From contig NZ_BCXI01000044.1 of NCBI RefSeq assembly GCF_001895025.1, positions 1 through 53,386 of the forward strand: 53,386 nucleotides of DNA, read 5' to 3'. This document shows, one piece after another, positions 33,946 through 43,135 of this stretch. Within the stretch, counting starts at the first letter, position 1. Each line of letters starts with the position of its first letter. The stretch comes from Rhodococcus zopfii NBRC 100606 = JCM 9919 (lineage in GTDB: Bacteria; Actinomycetota; Actinomycetes; Mycobacteriales; Mycobacteriaceae). The notes under the pieces were generated by a model. The model searched no databases. It was not told the origin of the DNA and worked only from the letters and a program-made list of their open reading frames with translations. The position numbers and the translations under genes are program-made.

Positions 33946-35259
33946 TCAGTTGCCCGCTGCGACGAGACCGTTGGTGATGTCGGCGAGGATGTCGTCGATG
34001 TGCTCGATGCCGACGGCGAGACGCACCAGGCCCGGCGTGACACCCGCGGCGAGCTGCTCCTCGGCGGTGAGCTGGGAGTGCGTCGTCGACGCGGGGTGGA
34101 TGACCAGCGAACGCACGTCGCCGATGTTGGCGACATGGCTGTGCAGCGTCAGGGCGTCGACGAACTTCTTGCCGGCGTCGACACCGCCCGCGAGTTCGAA
34201 CACGACGATCGCGCCGGTGCCGCGCGGCGCGAGCTCCTTGCCGCGTTCGTACCACGGGGAGGACGCCAGGCCGGCGTACGACACCGACTGGACCTCCGGC
34301 CGGGCCTCGAGGAACTCGGCGACCCGCTGGGCGTTGGCGACGTGCCGCTCAACACGCAGCGACAGGGTCTCCAGCCCCTGGGCGATGAGGAACGCGTTGA
34401 ACGGTGCGACCGCGGAACCGAGGTCGCGCAGCAGCTGGACGCGGGCCTTGAGTGCGTAGGCCGGCGCACCGAGGTCGGCGAAGACGACGCCGTGGTAGCT
34501 CGGATCGGGCGTGGTGAAGTTGGTGTGGCGTCCCTGCGTCCAGTCGAAGGTGCCGCCGTCGACGATCACACCGGCGATCGCGGTGCCGTGGCCGCCGAGG
34601 TACTTGGTGGCCGAGTGCACGACGATGTCGGCGCCGTGCTCGAGCGGACGCAGCAGGTAGGGGGTGGCGACCGTGTTGTCGACGATCAGCGGCAGGCCGT
34701 TGGCGTGCGCGACGCCGGAGACGCCCGGGATGTCGAGGATGTGGTTCTTGGGGTTCGCGATCGTCTCGCCGTAGAACGCCTTGGTGTTGGGGCGGATCGC
34801 CGCGGCCCACTCGTCGAGGTCGTCGGGGTTCTCGACGAAGGTGACCTCGATGCCCAGCTTGCGCAGCGTGTAGTGCAGCAGGTTGTAGGTGCCGCCGTAC
34901 AGGTAGGGGCTGGCGACGATGTGGTCGCCGGCCTCGGCGAGGTTGAGGATCGCAAAGGTCTCGGCGGCCTGACCGGACGACAGCAGCAGCGCCGCGACGC
35001 CACCTTCGAGCGCGGCGATGCGCTGCTCGACCGCGTCCTGGGTGGGGTTCATGATCCGCGTGTAGATATTGCCGGGCTCGGCGAGACCGAACAGTGCGGC
35101 AGCGTGATCGGTGCTGTCGAAGGTGTAGCTGGTGGTCTGGTAGATCGGCAGGGCGCGGGCCTTGGTGTCGCCGCCGGCCGGCTGACCCACATGGATCTGC
35201 TTGGTTTCGAAACTCCAGCTCGCCGTGGGATCGACGGCGTCGGGGGTGGTCTCGCTCAT
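33946..35259 (-). CDS. metY: O-acetylhomoserine sulfhydrylase (bifunctional Cys/Met gamma-synthase family)
   Basis: The 437-residue PLP enzyme makes homocysteine from O-acetylhomoserine and sulfide. It starts [34 protein letters not shown] in pieces typical of MetY, with [44 protein letters not shown] and the PLP lysine in [13 protein letters not shown] near 213. ATG 35259 is preceded by GGAGCAA. It is cytosolic. The upstream leader was checked for a SAM riboswitch and none was recognised. Confidence 0.94.
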   Translation of the reverse strand: MSETTPDAVDPTASWSFETKQIHVGQPAGGDTKARALPIYQTTSYTFDSTDHAAALFGLAEPGNIYTRIMNPTQDAVEQRIAALEGGVAALLLSSGQAAETFAILNLAEAGDHIVASPYLYGGTYNLLHYTLRKLGIEVTFVENPDDLDEWAAAIRPNTKAFYGETIANPKNHILDIPGVSGVAHANGLPLIVDNTVATPYLLRPLEHGADIVVHSATKYLGGHGTAIAGVIVDGGTFDWTQGRHTNFTTPDPSYHGVVFADLGAPAYALKARVQLLRDLGSAVAPFNAFLIAQGLETLSLRVERHVANAQRVAEFLEARPEVQSVSYAGLASSPWYERGKELAPRGTGAIVVFELAGGVDAGKKFVDALTLHSHVANIGDVRSLVIHPASTTHSQLTAEEQLAAGVTPGLVRLAVGIEHIDDILADITNGLVAAGN

Positions 35260-35591
35260 GGGTGTTGCTCCGTACTACTCGATATTTCCGGGGATCTCGG
35301 GAAGGTTCTTCGGTGGTCTACCGGCACACGGCCGTGCTGCTGCAAACGACTGCGACCGACACTGGGACTGCGACCGGCACCGGGCCGGTGCGGACACCAC
35401 ACTGGGGGATGATCGGGTGGGATCGCTCAGCGACCCGAACACCCGCAGATACACATGTAATGCGCACGGCGGCGCACCGACGGACGACCCGTCAGGCGTA
35501 CTCGCGTGTTGCTCACGGACCCGACAATAACCCGTGAGTGCGATCCCGACCAGTGTTCGGGGGCGCGTCGCGTCGGCGCGGTGCGCGTCGA
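35260..35591. other. 332-bp intergenic leader of metY, no gene seen
   Basis: There is no convincing ORF. It holds two near-identical 15-mers, GACTGCGACCGACAC at 35348-35362 and GACTGCGACCGGCAC at 35366-35380. No SAM-I, SAM-II or SAM-IV core was recognisable on the minus strand. The length allows an untranslated leader, so structured regulation is not excluded. Confidence 0.6.
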
Positions 35592-36107
35592 TCAGGGTGT
35601 TTCGACGACTGTGCGCACCGGCGTCGCGTTGCGGGTCAGGTCGAGTACCGGGCAATGTGCGTCGACCGCTTCCTGCAGTTCCAGGTACCGTTCCCGCGAT
35701 TCCGGACCGGTGAGCGTCACGACGACGCGGACCTCGCCGAACCCCGCACGGACGGCGTCGTCGAAGCCGAAGAAGCCACGCACGTCCAGATCGCCCTCGG
35801 CGCGGGCGGTGATCCCGTCGACTGCGATGCCCAGCTTGTCGGCCCATACCCGGTACGTCACGACCTGGCAGGACAGCAGTGAGGCGAGGTAGTACTCGAC
35901 GGGGTTGGGGGCGGTGTTCTCGCCGCCGAGTGCCGGCGGTTCGTCGACCTCGATCTCGAACCGGCCGAGGGCCACGGTGCTCGCGACCGCGGAATGGGCT
36001 CGGGCCTCGGCGCGGAACACGACCGCGGCCTTCGCCGGATCGTCACTGATGGCGTCGTGGTTGGCCGTGACGACGGCCTGCAGAGGGGAGACGGGTGCTG
36101 TGGTCAT
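35592..36107 (-). CDS. OsmC family protein
   Basis: The 171-residue peroxide-reducing fold has both family cysteines: YYLASLLSCQVVTYR near 80 and VDAHCPVLDL near 155. The pattern ALGGENTAPNPVEYYLASL is typical of OsmC-like (YhfA-type) proteins that reduce organic hydroperoxides. ATG 36107 has AAGGA upstream; the frame to 36143 is less likely. It is monocistronic, with an inverted repeat in its promoter at 36155-36173. Confidence 0.88.
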   Translation of the reverse strand: MTTAPVSPLQAVVTANHDAISDDPAKAAVVFRAEARAHSAVASTVALGRFEIEVDEPPALGGENTAPNPVEYYLASLLSCQVVTYRVWADKLGIAVDGITARAEGDLDVRGFFGFDDAVRAGFGEVRVVVTLTGPESRERYLELQEAVDAHCPVLDLTRNATPVRTVVETP

Positions 36108-36154
36108 GGGTGGTCCTTCGATGCGCGATGTCGGTTGGAGCATCGCGACGGAAC

Positions 36155-36173
36155 CATATTTCCGACCAATATG
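36155..36173. promoter_or_regulatory. Inverted repeat in the osmC-like promoter
   Basis: CATATT-N7-AATATG lies about 50 bp upstream of the OsmC-family start. AT-rich symmetry in a GC-rich background suggests a repressor site; the regulator is unknown. Confidence 0.4.
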
Positions 36174-36244
36174 CTAGGTAATTGCGCGGACGAATTTTGC
36201 GCTGCGGCGTCCGCCCGGACGAGCCTCGTCGGCCCACGCACCTC

Positions 36245-36275
36245 GCGCCGAGCGCGCTGGATCGACGCTCGGCGC
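36245..36275 (-). terminator. Hairpin after the AurF-like gene
   Basis: GCGCCGAGCG (36245-36254) pairs perfectly with CGCTCGGCGC (36266-36275) around an 11-base loop, about 65 bp past the stop of the minus-strand di-iron gene. Confidence 0.6.
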
Positions 36276-36339
36276 AGGCTCTATGCGACCTCGAATATTC
36301 TTGTGCGGCAAAGTTTTTCGTAGTGAGCCCGCTCGGGGG

Positions 36340-37293
36340 TCAGAGCAGGTGGACCTTCTTGTACAGGATCTTCGACGGGCCGCCGACCAATCCGACGCTG
36401 TCGAGGAACGTCATGAGCTTCGCGCCGGACTTGCGGACGCGGTCGTGGTAGTGCGTGTTGGCCTTCGCCTCGGCGACCGCGCGATCGCGGTCCAGGCCCG
36501 CGTTGGCGTAGACCTCCTCGCGGATCATGCTCTTGACCACGAAGTACACCGTGACGGCCGTATTGATCCGCTCGAACTGCAGGCGCAGGTTGCTCGCGCC
36601 GGTCAGTCGCCGCGCGACCTCCTCGCGGGCGAATCGGATGTGCCGGGCCTCTTCGAGGACGTGGATCTTGCTGACCGTACGGGTGACCGGTTGCACGCGC
36701 TCGTCGCGCATGAAGTCGCGTTGCATCATGTCGAGGATCTCCTCGGCGGCCATGACGCTGGCGTAGGCGTTGGCGCCGCGGAAGAAGCCGCCCCACAGTC
36801 GGCCGAGGCGGTGGATGTACGGGGCCGGTCCGTAGCCGGGCATGCCGAGGCGTTCGCCGGCGCGCGCGAACATCACCGAGTGGCGGCACTCGTCGGCGAC
36901 CTCGGTGAGGGCGAACTGCACGTGGCGGGAGTGCTTGTTGCGGTTGTAGACGTCGCGCAGCAGCATCTGCATGAGCAGGATCTCGAACCAGAGGCCGACG
37001 CTGGAGACGCTCGCGGCCTCGTGCTTGGTCAGTTCGATGCGCTGCTCTTCGGTCATCTCGTCCCACAGGGCCGTGCCGTACAGCGTGCTCCATTCGGGCG
37101 TCATGCCGTACTTGTTGTCGGGGATCGGCGCCTCCCAGTCGACCTCGATCATCGGGTCGTACGACTTGCGGGCGACCGACGCGAGCAGCCGTCGGGCCGT
37201 GTCCTCGCGGTCCGACAGGGCCACCTTCGGCACGAATCCCCTGGTGGTGGCGGTATCGGCAACATCCTGGGGGCGCGTGAGCGATGCGGTCAT
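36340..37293 (-). CDS. AurF-like di-iron oxygenase
   Basis: The 317-residue helical protein has carboxylate/His motifs of a dinuclear iron site: LTKHEAASVSSVG near 97, ADECRHSVMFAR near 136 and VLEEARHIRFAREEV near 213. This fits the AurF (p-aminobenzoate N-oxygenase) family, whose members oxidise amines or aliphatic groups. ATG 37293 has AAAGGTGGAG just upstream; the longer frame to 37362 crosses the operator. It stands alone between hairpins. The substrate is unknown. Confidence 0.87.
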   Translation of the reverse strand: MTASLTRPQDVADTATTRGFVPKVALSDREDTARRLLASVARKSYDPMIEVDWEAPIPDNKYGMTPEWSTLYGTALWDEMTEEQRIELTKHEAASVSSVGLWFEILLMQMLLRDVYNRNKHSRHVQFALTEVADECRHSVMFARAGERLGMPGYGPAPYIHRLGRLWGGFFRGANAYASVMAAEEILDMMQRDFMRDERVQPVTRTVSKIHVLEEARHIRFAREEVARRLTGASNLRLQFERINTAVTVYFVVKSMIREEVYANAGLDRDRAVAEAKANTHYHDRVRKSGAKLMTFLDSVGLVGGPSKILYKKVHLL

Positions 37294-37321
37294 GTCTCCA
37301 CCTTTAGTGTGACGGACGGTA

Positions 37322-37343
37322 ACTGTTAATCCGAGATTACAGT
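37322..37343. promoter_or_regulatory. Palindromic operator of the AurF-like gene
   Basis: ACTGTTAATC (37322-37331) and GATTACAGT (37335-37343) form an inverted repeat with one unpaired T, 29 bp before the gene start. It resembles sites bound by TetR- or GntR-type repressors. Confidence 0.5.
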
Positions 37344-37378
37344 GAGTGGCGTCACGGCACAACGGGTGCCCGCGCAGA

Positions 37379-37420
37379 CGAGCGCCCCCGGCCCGTGAAG
37401 ATGCAGGCCGGGGGCGCTCG
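37379..37420 (-). terminator. Hairpin after the CsoR/CstR-type gene
   Basis: CGAGCGCCCCCGGCC (37379-37393) pairs perfectly over 15 bp with GGCCGGGGGCGCTCG (37406-37420). Confidence 0.8.
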
Positions 37421-37441
37421 TCGATTCGGTTATATCGCCGG

Positions 37442-37861
<420 letters not shown>

Positions 37862-37866
37862 TCACC

Positions 37867-37998
37867 ATGTGTTATCCCGTCACCTGTCCCGTGTGCGGCA
37901 AGACCGGCTGGGAAGGATGCGGCCAGCACGTCGACGACGTGATGCGCGACGTCCCCGTCGCCGAGCGGTGCACCTGCGCCGGAAAGGCCGGGCGCTGA
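37867..37998 (+). CDS. Small Cys-rich protein, 43 residues
   Basis: MCYPVTCPVCGKTGWEGCGQ opens a 43-residue protein with CxxC, a further Cys pair and a terminal CTC, so it probably forms one zinc ribbon. GGAGG lies nine bases before ATG 37867, which strongly supports translation. I recall closely similar short proteins in many actinomycetes, all without known function. It is divergent from the CsoR/CstR gene. Confidence 0.8.
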   Translation: MCYPVTCPVCGKTGWEGCGQHVDDVMRDVPVAERCTCAGKAGR

Positions 37999-38019
37999 CG
38001 CAGGGGCCGCGAACCGGGA

Positions 38020-39609
38020 TCAGGCCGGTTCTCGGCCCTTCGTGATCCGGGGCCGGCCCGGCGAGAGAAACGCCGCGACGACGGCCCCGACCGCAAGGAT
38101 CACCGCGATCGTCCACGATGCCTGCTGCATCCCCTCGAGGAACGCCGAACGGGCCAGATCCGCGAGTTCGTCTCCGCGCGGTCCCGCGGCCTCCGCGACC
38201 TTCAGCGCCGACGCCAACGAATCCGACACGGCGCTGCGGGCGGTGGGGTCCGGGATCATTTCGGCGACCGGTTCGATCCCCCGGCCGTACATCGCGGCGA
38301 GCATGCTGCCCGCGACCGCGACACCGATCGCCGCGCCGAGCTCGCGGGTGGCGTCGTTGACCGCGGACGCCACGCCCTGCTTGTCGTCGGGCGTGCTCGA
38401 CACGATCGCGTGTGTCGCCGGCGCCGAGACCATGCCCATGCCGATGCCCGGCAGCAACAGGGCGGCGTTGATCAGGACGGTCGACGACTGCGGATCGAGT
38501 TCCCCGATCAGCACGAATGCACCCGTGAGGAGGGCGAGGCCGCCGGCGAAGAGAAAGCGGAGTCCGACCCGTGGCACGATCGGCGGGATCAGGACCGACA
38601 CCGTCATCACCAGCAGGATGAGCGGGATCAGCTGGATCGACGAATCGAGCGGCGAGTAGCCGAGCACGAGCTGCAGGTACTGCACGACGATGAAGAACAC
38701 GCCGAACATCGCGACGAATTGGAACAGCAACGTCAGCGCCCCGGAGCCGAATGCGCGATCGGTGAACAACCGGACGTCGAGCAGGGGATCGGGAGTGTGC
38801 AGTTCGGCGAGCACGAAACCCGTTGCCGCAGCGAGACCCAGGATGATGCAGGCGAGCACCGAGGCGTCGGCCCAGCCGCGGTGCGGACCCTCCATGAGTC
38901 CGAACACGAACAATCCGACCGCGAGAATCGACAGCGCGCTGCCGAGCAGGTCCGGCGGCCACTGCTCCTGGGCTCGCGAGGACGCGATCGTCAGGGACGC
39001 CGTGAGCAGCACCGCAGCGGCCACCGCGAAACACACGAAAATCATTAGCCACGAGCTGTATTCGAGAATCACCCCGGAAACGAGCATGCCTGCGATGCAG
39101 CCTGCCCCCGCGGTTCCGGCCCAGATGCCGACCGCCCGCGCGCGGCGTTCCTCGGGGAAGCCGGCGGTGATCACCGACAGGGTTGCCGGCATGACCAGCG
39201 CCGCTCCCAGGCCCGCCAGCCCGCGCGCGACGATGATCCACGTGGGGCTGTCGAGTACGAGCGGCAGCGCCGACGCCACACCGACGATCGCCAGGCCTGC
39301 GACGAGCACGCCGCGGCGGCCGTAGCGGTCGCCGAGTGCACCCGCCGGGAGCAGGAACGCCGCGAGCACGAGCGTGTAGCTGTCCACGATCCAGGTCAGC
39401 TGGCTCTGGGTCGCGCCGACGTCGACGGCGATGTCGGGCAACGCCATGTTCAGGGACGCCATCGCGGCGACGACGAGAGCGACCGCCGCGCAGGCGACGA
39501 CCAACAGCCACCACTGCGCACGCGTCAGGCGGGCCGGTGTTTCCGGCGTTGACGGTGCTTCCGGAGTTGCAGTGGCGCGGGTCGTGCTCTTCTCTGACGT
39601 TTCGGACAC
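38020..39609 (-). CDS. MFS drug exporter, DHA2 (14-TM) family
   Basis: The 529-residue H+ antiporter has about 14 membrane helices. LTWIVDSYTLVLAAFLLPAG and LGDRYGRRGVLV (motif A) near 70-100 and a motif-C-like GIWAGTAGAGCIAGMLVSGVI near 140 are typical of EmrB/QacA exporters such as SmvA. GTG 39609 has GGAAGG seven bases upstream; the frame continues to 40287 only as antisense of tetR. Divergent tetR and the shared operator region suggest TetR-controlled efflux. Confidence 0.92.
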   Translation of the reverse strand: MSETSEKSTTRATATPEAPSTPETPARLTRAQWWLLVVACAAVALVVAAMASLNMALPDIAVDVGATQSQLTWIVDSYTLVLAAFLLPAGALGDRYGRRGVLVAGLAIVGVASALPLVLDSPTWIIVARGLAGLGAALVMPATLSVITAGFPEERRARAVGIWAGTAGAGCIAGMLVSGVILEYSSWLMIFVCFAVAAAVLLTASLTIASSRAQEQWPPDLLGSALSILAVGLFVFGLMEGPHRGWADASVLACIILGLAAATGFVLAELHTPDPLLDVRLFTDRAFGSGALTLLFQFVAMFGVFFIVVQYLQLVLGYSPLDSSIQLIPLILLVMTVSVLIPPIVPRVGLRFLFAGGLALLTGAFVLIGELDPQSSTVLINAALLLPGIGMGMVSAPATHAIVSSTPDDKQGVASAVNDATRELGAAIGVAVAGSMLAAMYGRGIEPVAEMIPDPTARSAVSDSLASALKVAEAAGPRGDELADLARSAFLEGMQQASWTIAVILAVGAVVAAFLSPGRPRITKGREPA

Positions 39610-39650
39610 GAGCCGGCCTTCCGGAGCGGGGTCACCGAGAAACGAGACTA

Positions 39651-39678
39651 TCGGTATCGTAGCTGAACGGTCGGTATC
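39651..39678. promoter_or_regulatory. Direct repeats TCGGTATC x2 between exporter and tetR
   Basis: TCGGTATC occurs at 39651-39658 and 39671-39678, 20 bp apart (two helical turns), in the 101-bp divergent promoter. Likely TetR-binding half-sites. Confidence 0.5.
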
Positions 39679-39710
39679 ACAGGCAAGGGCGAGGGCGAAC
39701 GGATACAACT

Positions 39711-40451
39711 GTGGACGTGAGTACCCAGCCCCTGCCGGGCGCCGCCGCCGACGGCCCCGATCGCGACCCGTCCGTAGGTGCCGGCCGGCACCACGACGAC
39801 GAAGATCCCCGCAAGGCGCGGTCACGGGCGCGGCTGCTCGATGCCGCGACCGCGCTGCTCGCGAAGGGCGGAGCCGAAGCCGTGACCATCGATGCAGTGA
39901 CCGGTCTGGCACGCGTCGCGCGGGCCACCCTCTACCGGCATTTCGCCGGCGGCGAGGAACTCGTCGCAGCGGCCTTCGCGCGGATGCTGCCCCCGATCCC
40001 GCCCGTCCCGGACGGTGACCTGCGCGATCAGCTGGTGGCGCTGGTCGTCGCGCAGGCACGGATCCTCGACGAGATTCCCATCCCGTTGACGGCGATGTGC
40101 TGGATGGGGCTCGGGCCTGGACTCGGCGACTACTCGAGCGCCGAGGCGCTGAGCAACGAACGCCCGGAACTGCTCTCGTTGCGCGAGCGTCTCGTCGAGC
40201 GGTATCGCGAGGCCTTCGACCGGGTCTTCGATACCCCCACCGCGCGGGAACTGCTCGGTGATCTCGACTACGACCTCGCGCTCGCACAACTGCTCGGGCC
40301 CGTCGTGTTCACCAAACTCGCGACACTGCCGTCACTCGACCGTGCGGCGTGCGAGCGCGTCGTCGACGACTTCCTGGCCGCCCGCGGATGGCGGCCGGTC
40401 AGGAACGGGCCGAACGCAGTACCGACGGCCGCAACCGATGAAAGTCCTTGA
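39711..40451 (+). CDS. TetR-family transcriptional regulator
   Basis: The 246-residue protein has an N-terminal helix-turn-helix at about 40-85 (RARLLDAATALLAKGGAEAVTIDAVTGLARVARATLYRHFAGGEELVAAAF) and a helical ligand domain. The first 35 residues are polar and probably disordered. GTG 39711 is the longest start; GTG 39717 is possible. It is divergent from the DHA2 exporter, its likely target. Its last 53 bases overlap the 3' end of the convergent cyclase gene. Confidence 0.88.
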   Translation: MDVSTQPLPGAAADGPDRDPSVGAGRHHDDEDPRKARSRARLLDAATALLAKGGAEAVTIDAVTGLARVARATLYRHFAGGEELVAAAFARMLPPIPPVPDGDLRDQLVALVVAQARILDEIPIPLTAMCWMGLGPGLGDYSSAEALSNERPELLSLRERLVERYREAFDRVFDTPTARELLGDLDYDLALAQLLGPVVFTKLATLPSLDRAACERVVDDFLAARGWRPVRNGPNAVPTAATDESP

Positions 40452-41472
40452 CGCGCAGATTCCGGATCGAACGCACCTCGAACTCGCCGGACGATTCGAG
40501 CCGGTCGGCCAGCGCCGAATCGACGAGGATCGTGCCGGGACGCGCCACGCCCGTCAATCGGGCCGCGATGTTGACGACCGAACCGAACAGGTCGCCGAAC
40601 CGTGCCAGGGCCGGCCCCCACGCCAGCCCCACCCGCAGATCCGGGGCGTCCTCCCGGGCCCCGAACGACTCCTGCAGCGCCAGCGCGATCCGGGCCCCGT
40701 CGACGGGATCCTCCGCCGCGAACATCACCTCGTCACCGACGGTCTTGATCACCCAGCCGCGCCCCTGCGCAATGATCGTGGCGACCGCGGACTCGAACTC
40801 CTCGAGCAGGTCGCTGAGTTCGTCGGCCTCGATGCGACGTGTCAGGCGCGTGTAACCGACCATGTCGGCGAAACCCACGACGAGATCGCGGCTCGTCGAT
40901 TCCCCCCGGGCGCTGACGATGTTGCGCTCGGTCGTCGCGACCAGGTGCCGGCGCCACACGAACATCTGGGTCTGCTCGACGAGCTGCAGGACGTCGCGCA
41001 GCAGCGAACCGACGAAATCGTCGATCTCCGCCTCGGTCGGGGCGGTTCCCGCATAGGCGGTGTCGAGCCGGTCGAGGATGTGGGTGTTGAGCAGCGAGAC
41101 CTGCCATTCGGCGAGGCGGGACATCGACTGGCCGAGTGATCGCGCGGCCGGCATCTCCATGTCGGCGGCGACCGCACCGCTGGAGACGAGCGCCGAGATG
41201 TTCCGCAGTGCCTGCACGTCCCCGTCGGTGAACATCACCGCATCCGGATCCGGGTCGATGGCGAAACCCAAGGCCTGCCAGAGACGTTGGGCGCGCTCGG
41301 TCGCCACCCCGGCGAGTTCCGCGGCTTGTTGCTGGGTGTAGCGGCGGTCGCCGCCGAGCACGGAACGTTCGAACGCACGCTGTACCCCCGCCAGCGATTC
41401 CGGGCCGAGCGACGGCGTCGTCTCCGGCACCGCCGGTCCGGGGTCGTCGGCCTGTCGCTCCGAAGCCTCCAC
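40399..41472 (-). CDS. Class III adenylate cyclase with N-terminal helical regulatory domain
   Basis: The 357-residue protein has an N-terminal helical region (YTQQQAAELAGVATERAQRLWQALG near 47) like the autoinhibitory part of mycobacterial Rv1264/Rv2212. The cyclase homology domain follows: metal Asp in VGFADMVGYTRLTRR near 207, KTVGDEVMFAAE near 255, and GDLFGSVVNIAARLTG with Asn and Arg near 305-315. All catalytic positions appear present. GTG 41472 has GAGGAGG six bases upstream. Rv1264 is pH-regulated; that property is unknown here. Confidence 0.9.
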   Translation of the reverse strand: MEASERQADDPGPAVPETTPSLGPESLAGVQRAFERSVLGGDRRYTQQQAAELAGVATERAQRLWQALGFAIDPDPDAVMFTDGDVQALRNISALVSSGAVAADMEMPAARSLGQSMSRLAEWQVSLLNTHILDRLDTAYAGTAPTEAEIDDFVGSLLRDVLQLVEQTQMFVWRRHLVATTERNIVSARGESTSRDLVVGFADMVGYTRLTRRIEADELSDLLEEFESAVATIIAQGRGWVIKTVGDEVMFAAEDPVDGARIALALQESFGAREDAPDLRVGLAWGPALARFGDLFGSVVNIAARLTGVARPGTILVDSALADRLESSGEFEVRSIRNLRVKDFHRLRPSVLRSARS

Positions 41473-41655
41473 GCCTGTCCTCCTCACCGCCGCCGGGCCC
41501 GCCCGACGGCTCGCTCGACGAACACCCACCATCCGCGCCGCGAACACGACCCGACCTTCGAAGAGTCGCACATCGGCGTGTCGTACCTGTGTGCGACAGT
41601 GTTCGCGATCCACCCACCCCGGGACCGATTCACCCGAATCCAGGAAGGACGTGGC

Positions 41656-42420
41656 ATGCCGCCCCGCAGACGAGCCGGAGCAGACCACCTCAGCGACGAG
41701 CAGCTTGCCGAGCTGACCACCGCGCTTGCTGAGGACCGGCGCGCGACCGTCTATCTCATCGAGGGTATTCCGAGTCTGGGCATCGAGCCGGGGGCATCGG
41801 CGAAGGTCATCGCAGTCGACGGTCGCACGGTCATGGTTCGGCCCAAGGGCGTCAACGACGAGCTGCCCTTCGAATTCGACGAACTGCGCATGACCCGGCC
41901 GGCTGTAGCCCCGAGAACCCGCCCCGCCGAGGCGGCACCGGCCGCGCCCCGGCCGGTCGCGAAACCGGCGCCCGCGCCGAAGCCTGCCGCCTCGACCTCA
42001 CCGGTGGCGAAGCCTGCCGCCTCGACCTCACCGGTGGCGAAGCCCGCGACGAAGGAGACCGCCGTGTCCACACCCCCCTCTCAGTCCGTCGAGCCGGCTT
42101 CGAAGCCGAAGCCCGCGGCCCGCAGGCCGAAGAAGCAGCCCGGCGTCAGCATCACGATCACGATCGATCCGGACACCGAATGGACGGTCGCGGTCACGCA
42201 CGGCACCCGACGGGTCGGCAAGCCCACTCCGGTCGGTCCCGACGCGGTCGAGCGGGCCGTGCGGGAACTGGGCGACGAGTCCGCGCTCGAGGCCGTGCAG
42301 TCGGTGATCGACGAGGCGCGACAGGCCGCGGAGGAGCGGGTTGCGCAGCTCAGCGCTCAATTGGAGGAAGCCAAAAAAGCGTTGGAGAGCCTCGGGGCGA
42401 CCGGCGGACAGATAGGCTGA
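41656..42420 (+). CDS. DUF6319-like protein with Ala/Pro/Lys linker
   Basis: The 254-residue protein has an N-terminal domain of about 80 residues (LSDEQLAELTTALAEDRRATVYLIEG, AKVIAVDGRTVMVRPKG), an extended Pro/Ala/Lys-rich linker (about 85-155) containing a perfect 10-residue duplication, and a C-terminal domain ending in a coiled coil (ARQAAEERVAQLSAQLEEAKKALE). I place it with DUF6319 proteins by the N-terminus; no function is known. ATG 41656 follows GGAAGGA. Confidence 0.75.
   Translation: MPPRRRAGADHLSDEQLAELTTALAEDRRATVYLIEGIPSLGIEPGASAKVIAVDGRTVMVRPKGVNDELPFEFDELRMTRPAVAPRTRPAEAAPAAPRPVAKPAPAPKPAASTSPVAKPAASTSPVAKPATKETAVSTPPSQSVEPASKPKPAARRPKKQPGVSITITIDPDTEWTVAVTHGTRRVGKPTPVGPDAVERAVRELGDESALEAVQSVIDEARQAAEERVAQLSAQLEEAKKALESLGATGGQIG
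41980..42039 (+). repeat. Perfect 30-bp tandem duplication inside the DUF6319-like gene
   Basis: Two identical 30-bp units (41980-42009 and 42010-42039) encode KPAASTSPVA twice in the linker. The length is a multiple of three, so copy number can vary without frameshift. Confidence 0.95.
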
Positions 42421-42461
42421 TGCGCTGACGCGGCCTTCCGTGGCCGGGCGGGAGGGGCGGG

Positions 42462-43127
42462 ATGTTCAAGAAATGGGCGATGGCGTTCGCGGCGACGATT
42501 GCGCTGGCCGGGGGCGGTGCCGGCGTCGCGACAGCGGTGCCCGGTGGGGTTCCTCTGGGTGGCGGATCCGGCATCACGATCGGTGACGGCACCACCGATA
42601 TCTTCGACTGCACGCTGACCACGATCGGCTACGACGCTGCCGGCCGTCTGGTCGGATTCACCGCGGCTCACTGTGGTGGTCCGGGTGCGACGGTGAAGGC
42701 CGAAGCCAATGTCGGCGCTGGGGTGTTGGGCCGCATCGTGGCTGGCGACGAGGCGCTCGACTACGCGGTGATCCAGTTCGATCCGGGCAGGGTCGACGCG
42801 GTGAATCGGGTGGGGAACGTGACGATCACCGGAGTCGGTGCGCCGCCCCAGTTCCCGAATCTTGCCTGCAAGGAGGGCCGCACCACCGGCAACACGTGCG
42901 GTGTCGTGTGGGGTGATGTGTTCGGGTCGCAGGAGACGTGGACCCAGGTCTGCGTCGTCGAGGGCGACTCCGGGGCGCCGCTCGTCATCGGCACGACCCT
43001 CGTCGCGATGGTCAACGCCTATCTCGCTGCGCCGTGCATCGGCCCGGAGGTCGGCACCAACTTCACCACGATCATGGCCGACGTGAACGCGGGCGGCGGT
43101 GTCGGCAGCGGCTTCCGTCCCATCTGA
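42462..43127 (+). CDS. Secreted chymotrypsin-fold serine protease
   Basis: The 221-residue protein has a Sec signal peptide (MFKKWAMAFAATIALAGG...ATAVPG, cut near residue 25) and the triad His in GFTAAHC near 68, Asp in EALDYAVIQF near 98 and Ser in GDSGAPLV near 170. Cys pairs suggest disulfides. It is small, like alpha-lytic-type S1 enzymes, but has no propeptide. It resembles mycobacterial Rv1815-type proteins. Preceded by GGAGGGG. A hairpin follows. Confidence 0.88.
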   Translation: MFKKWAMAFAATIALAGGGAGVATAVPGGVPLGGGSGITIGDGTTDIFDCTLTTIGYDAAGRLVGFTAAHCGGPGATVKAEANVGAGVLGRIVAGDEALDYAVIQFDPGRVDAVNRVGNVTITGVGAPPQFPNLACKEGRTTGNTCGVVWGDVFGSQETWTQVCVVEGDSGAPLVIGTTLVAMVNAYLAAPCIGPEVGTNFTTIMADVNAGGGVGSGFRPI

Positions 43128-43135
43128 TTCCCGTG

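Noticed and set aside
35201..35530. Plus-strand ORFs opposite and upstream of metY
   Set aside because: No ribosome site, poor composition and overlap with the metY start region.
35260..35591. SAM riboswitch in the metY leader
   Set aside because: I looked for SAM-I, SAM-II and SAM-IV core sequences on the minus strand and recognised none; a covariance-model search would be decisive.
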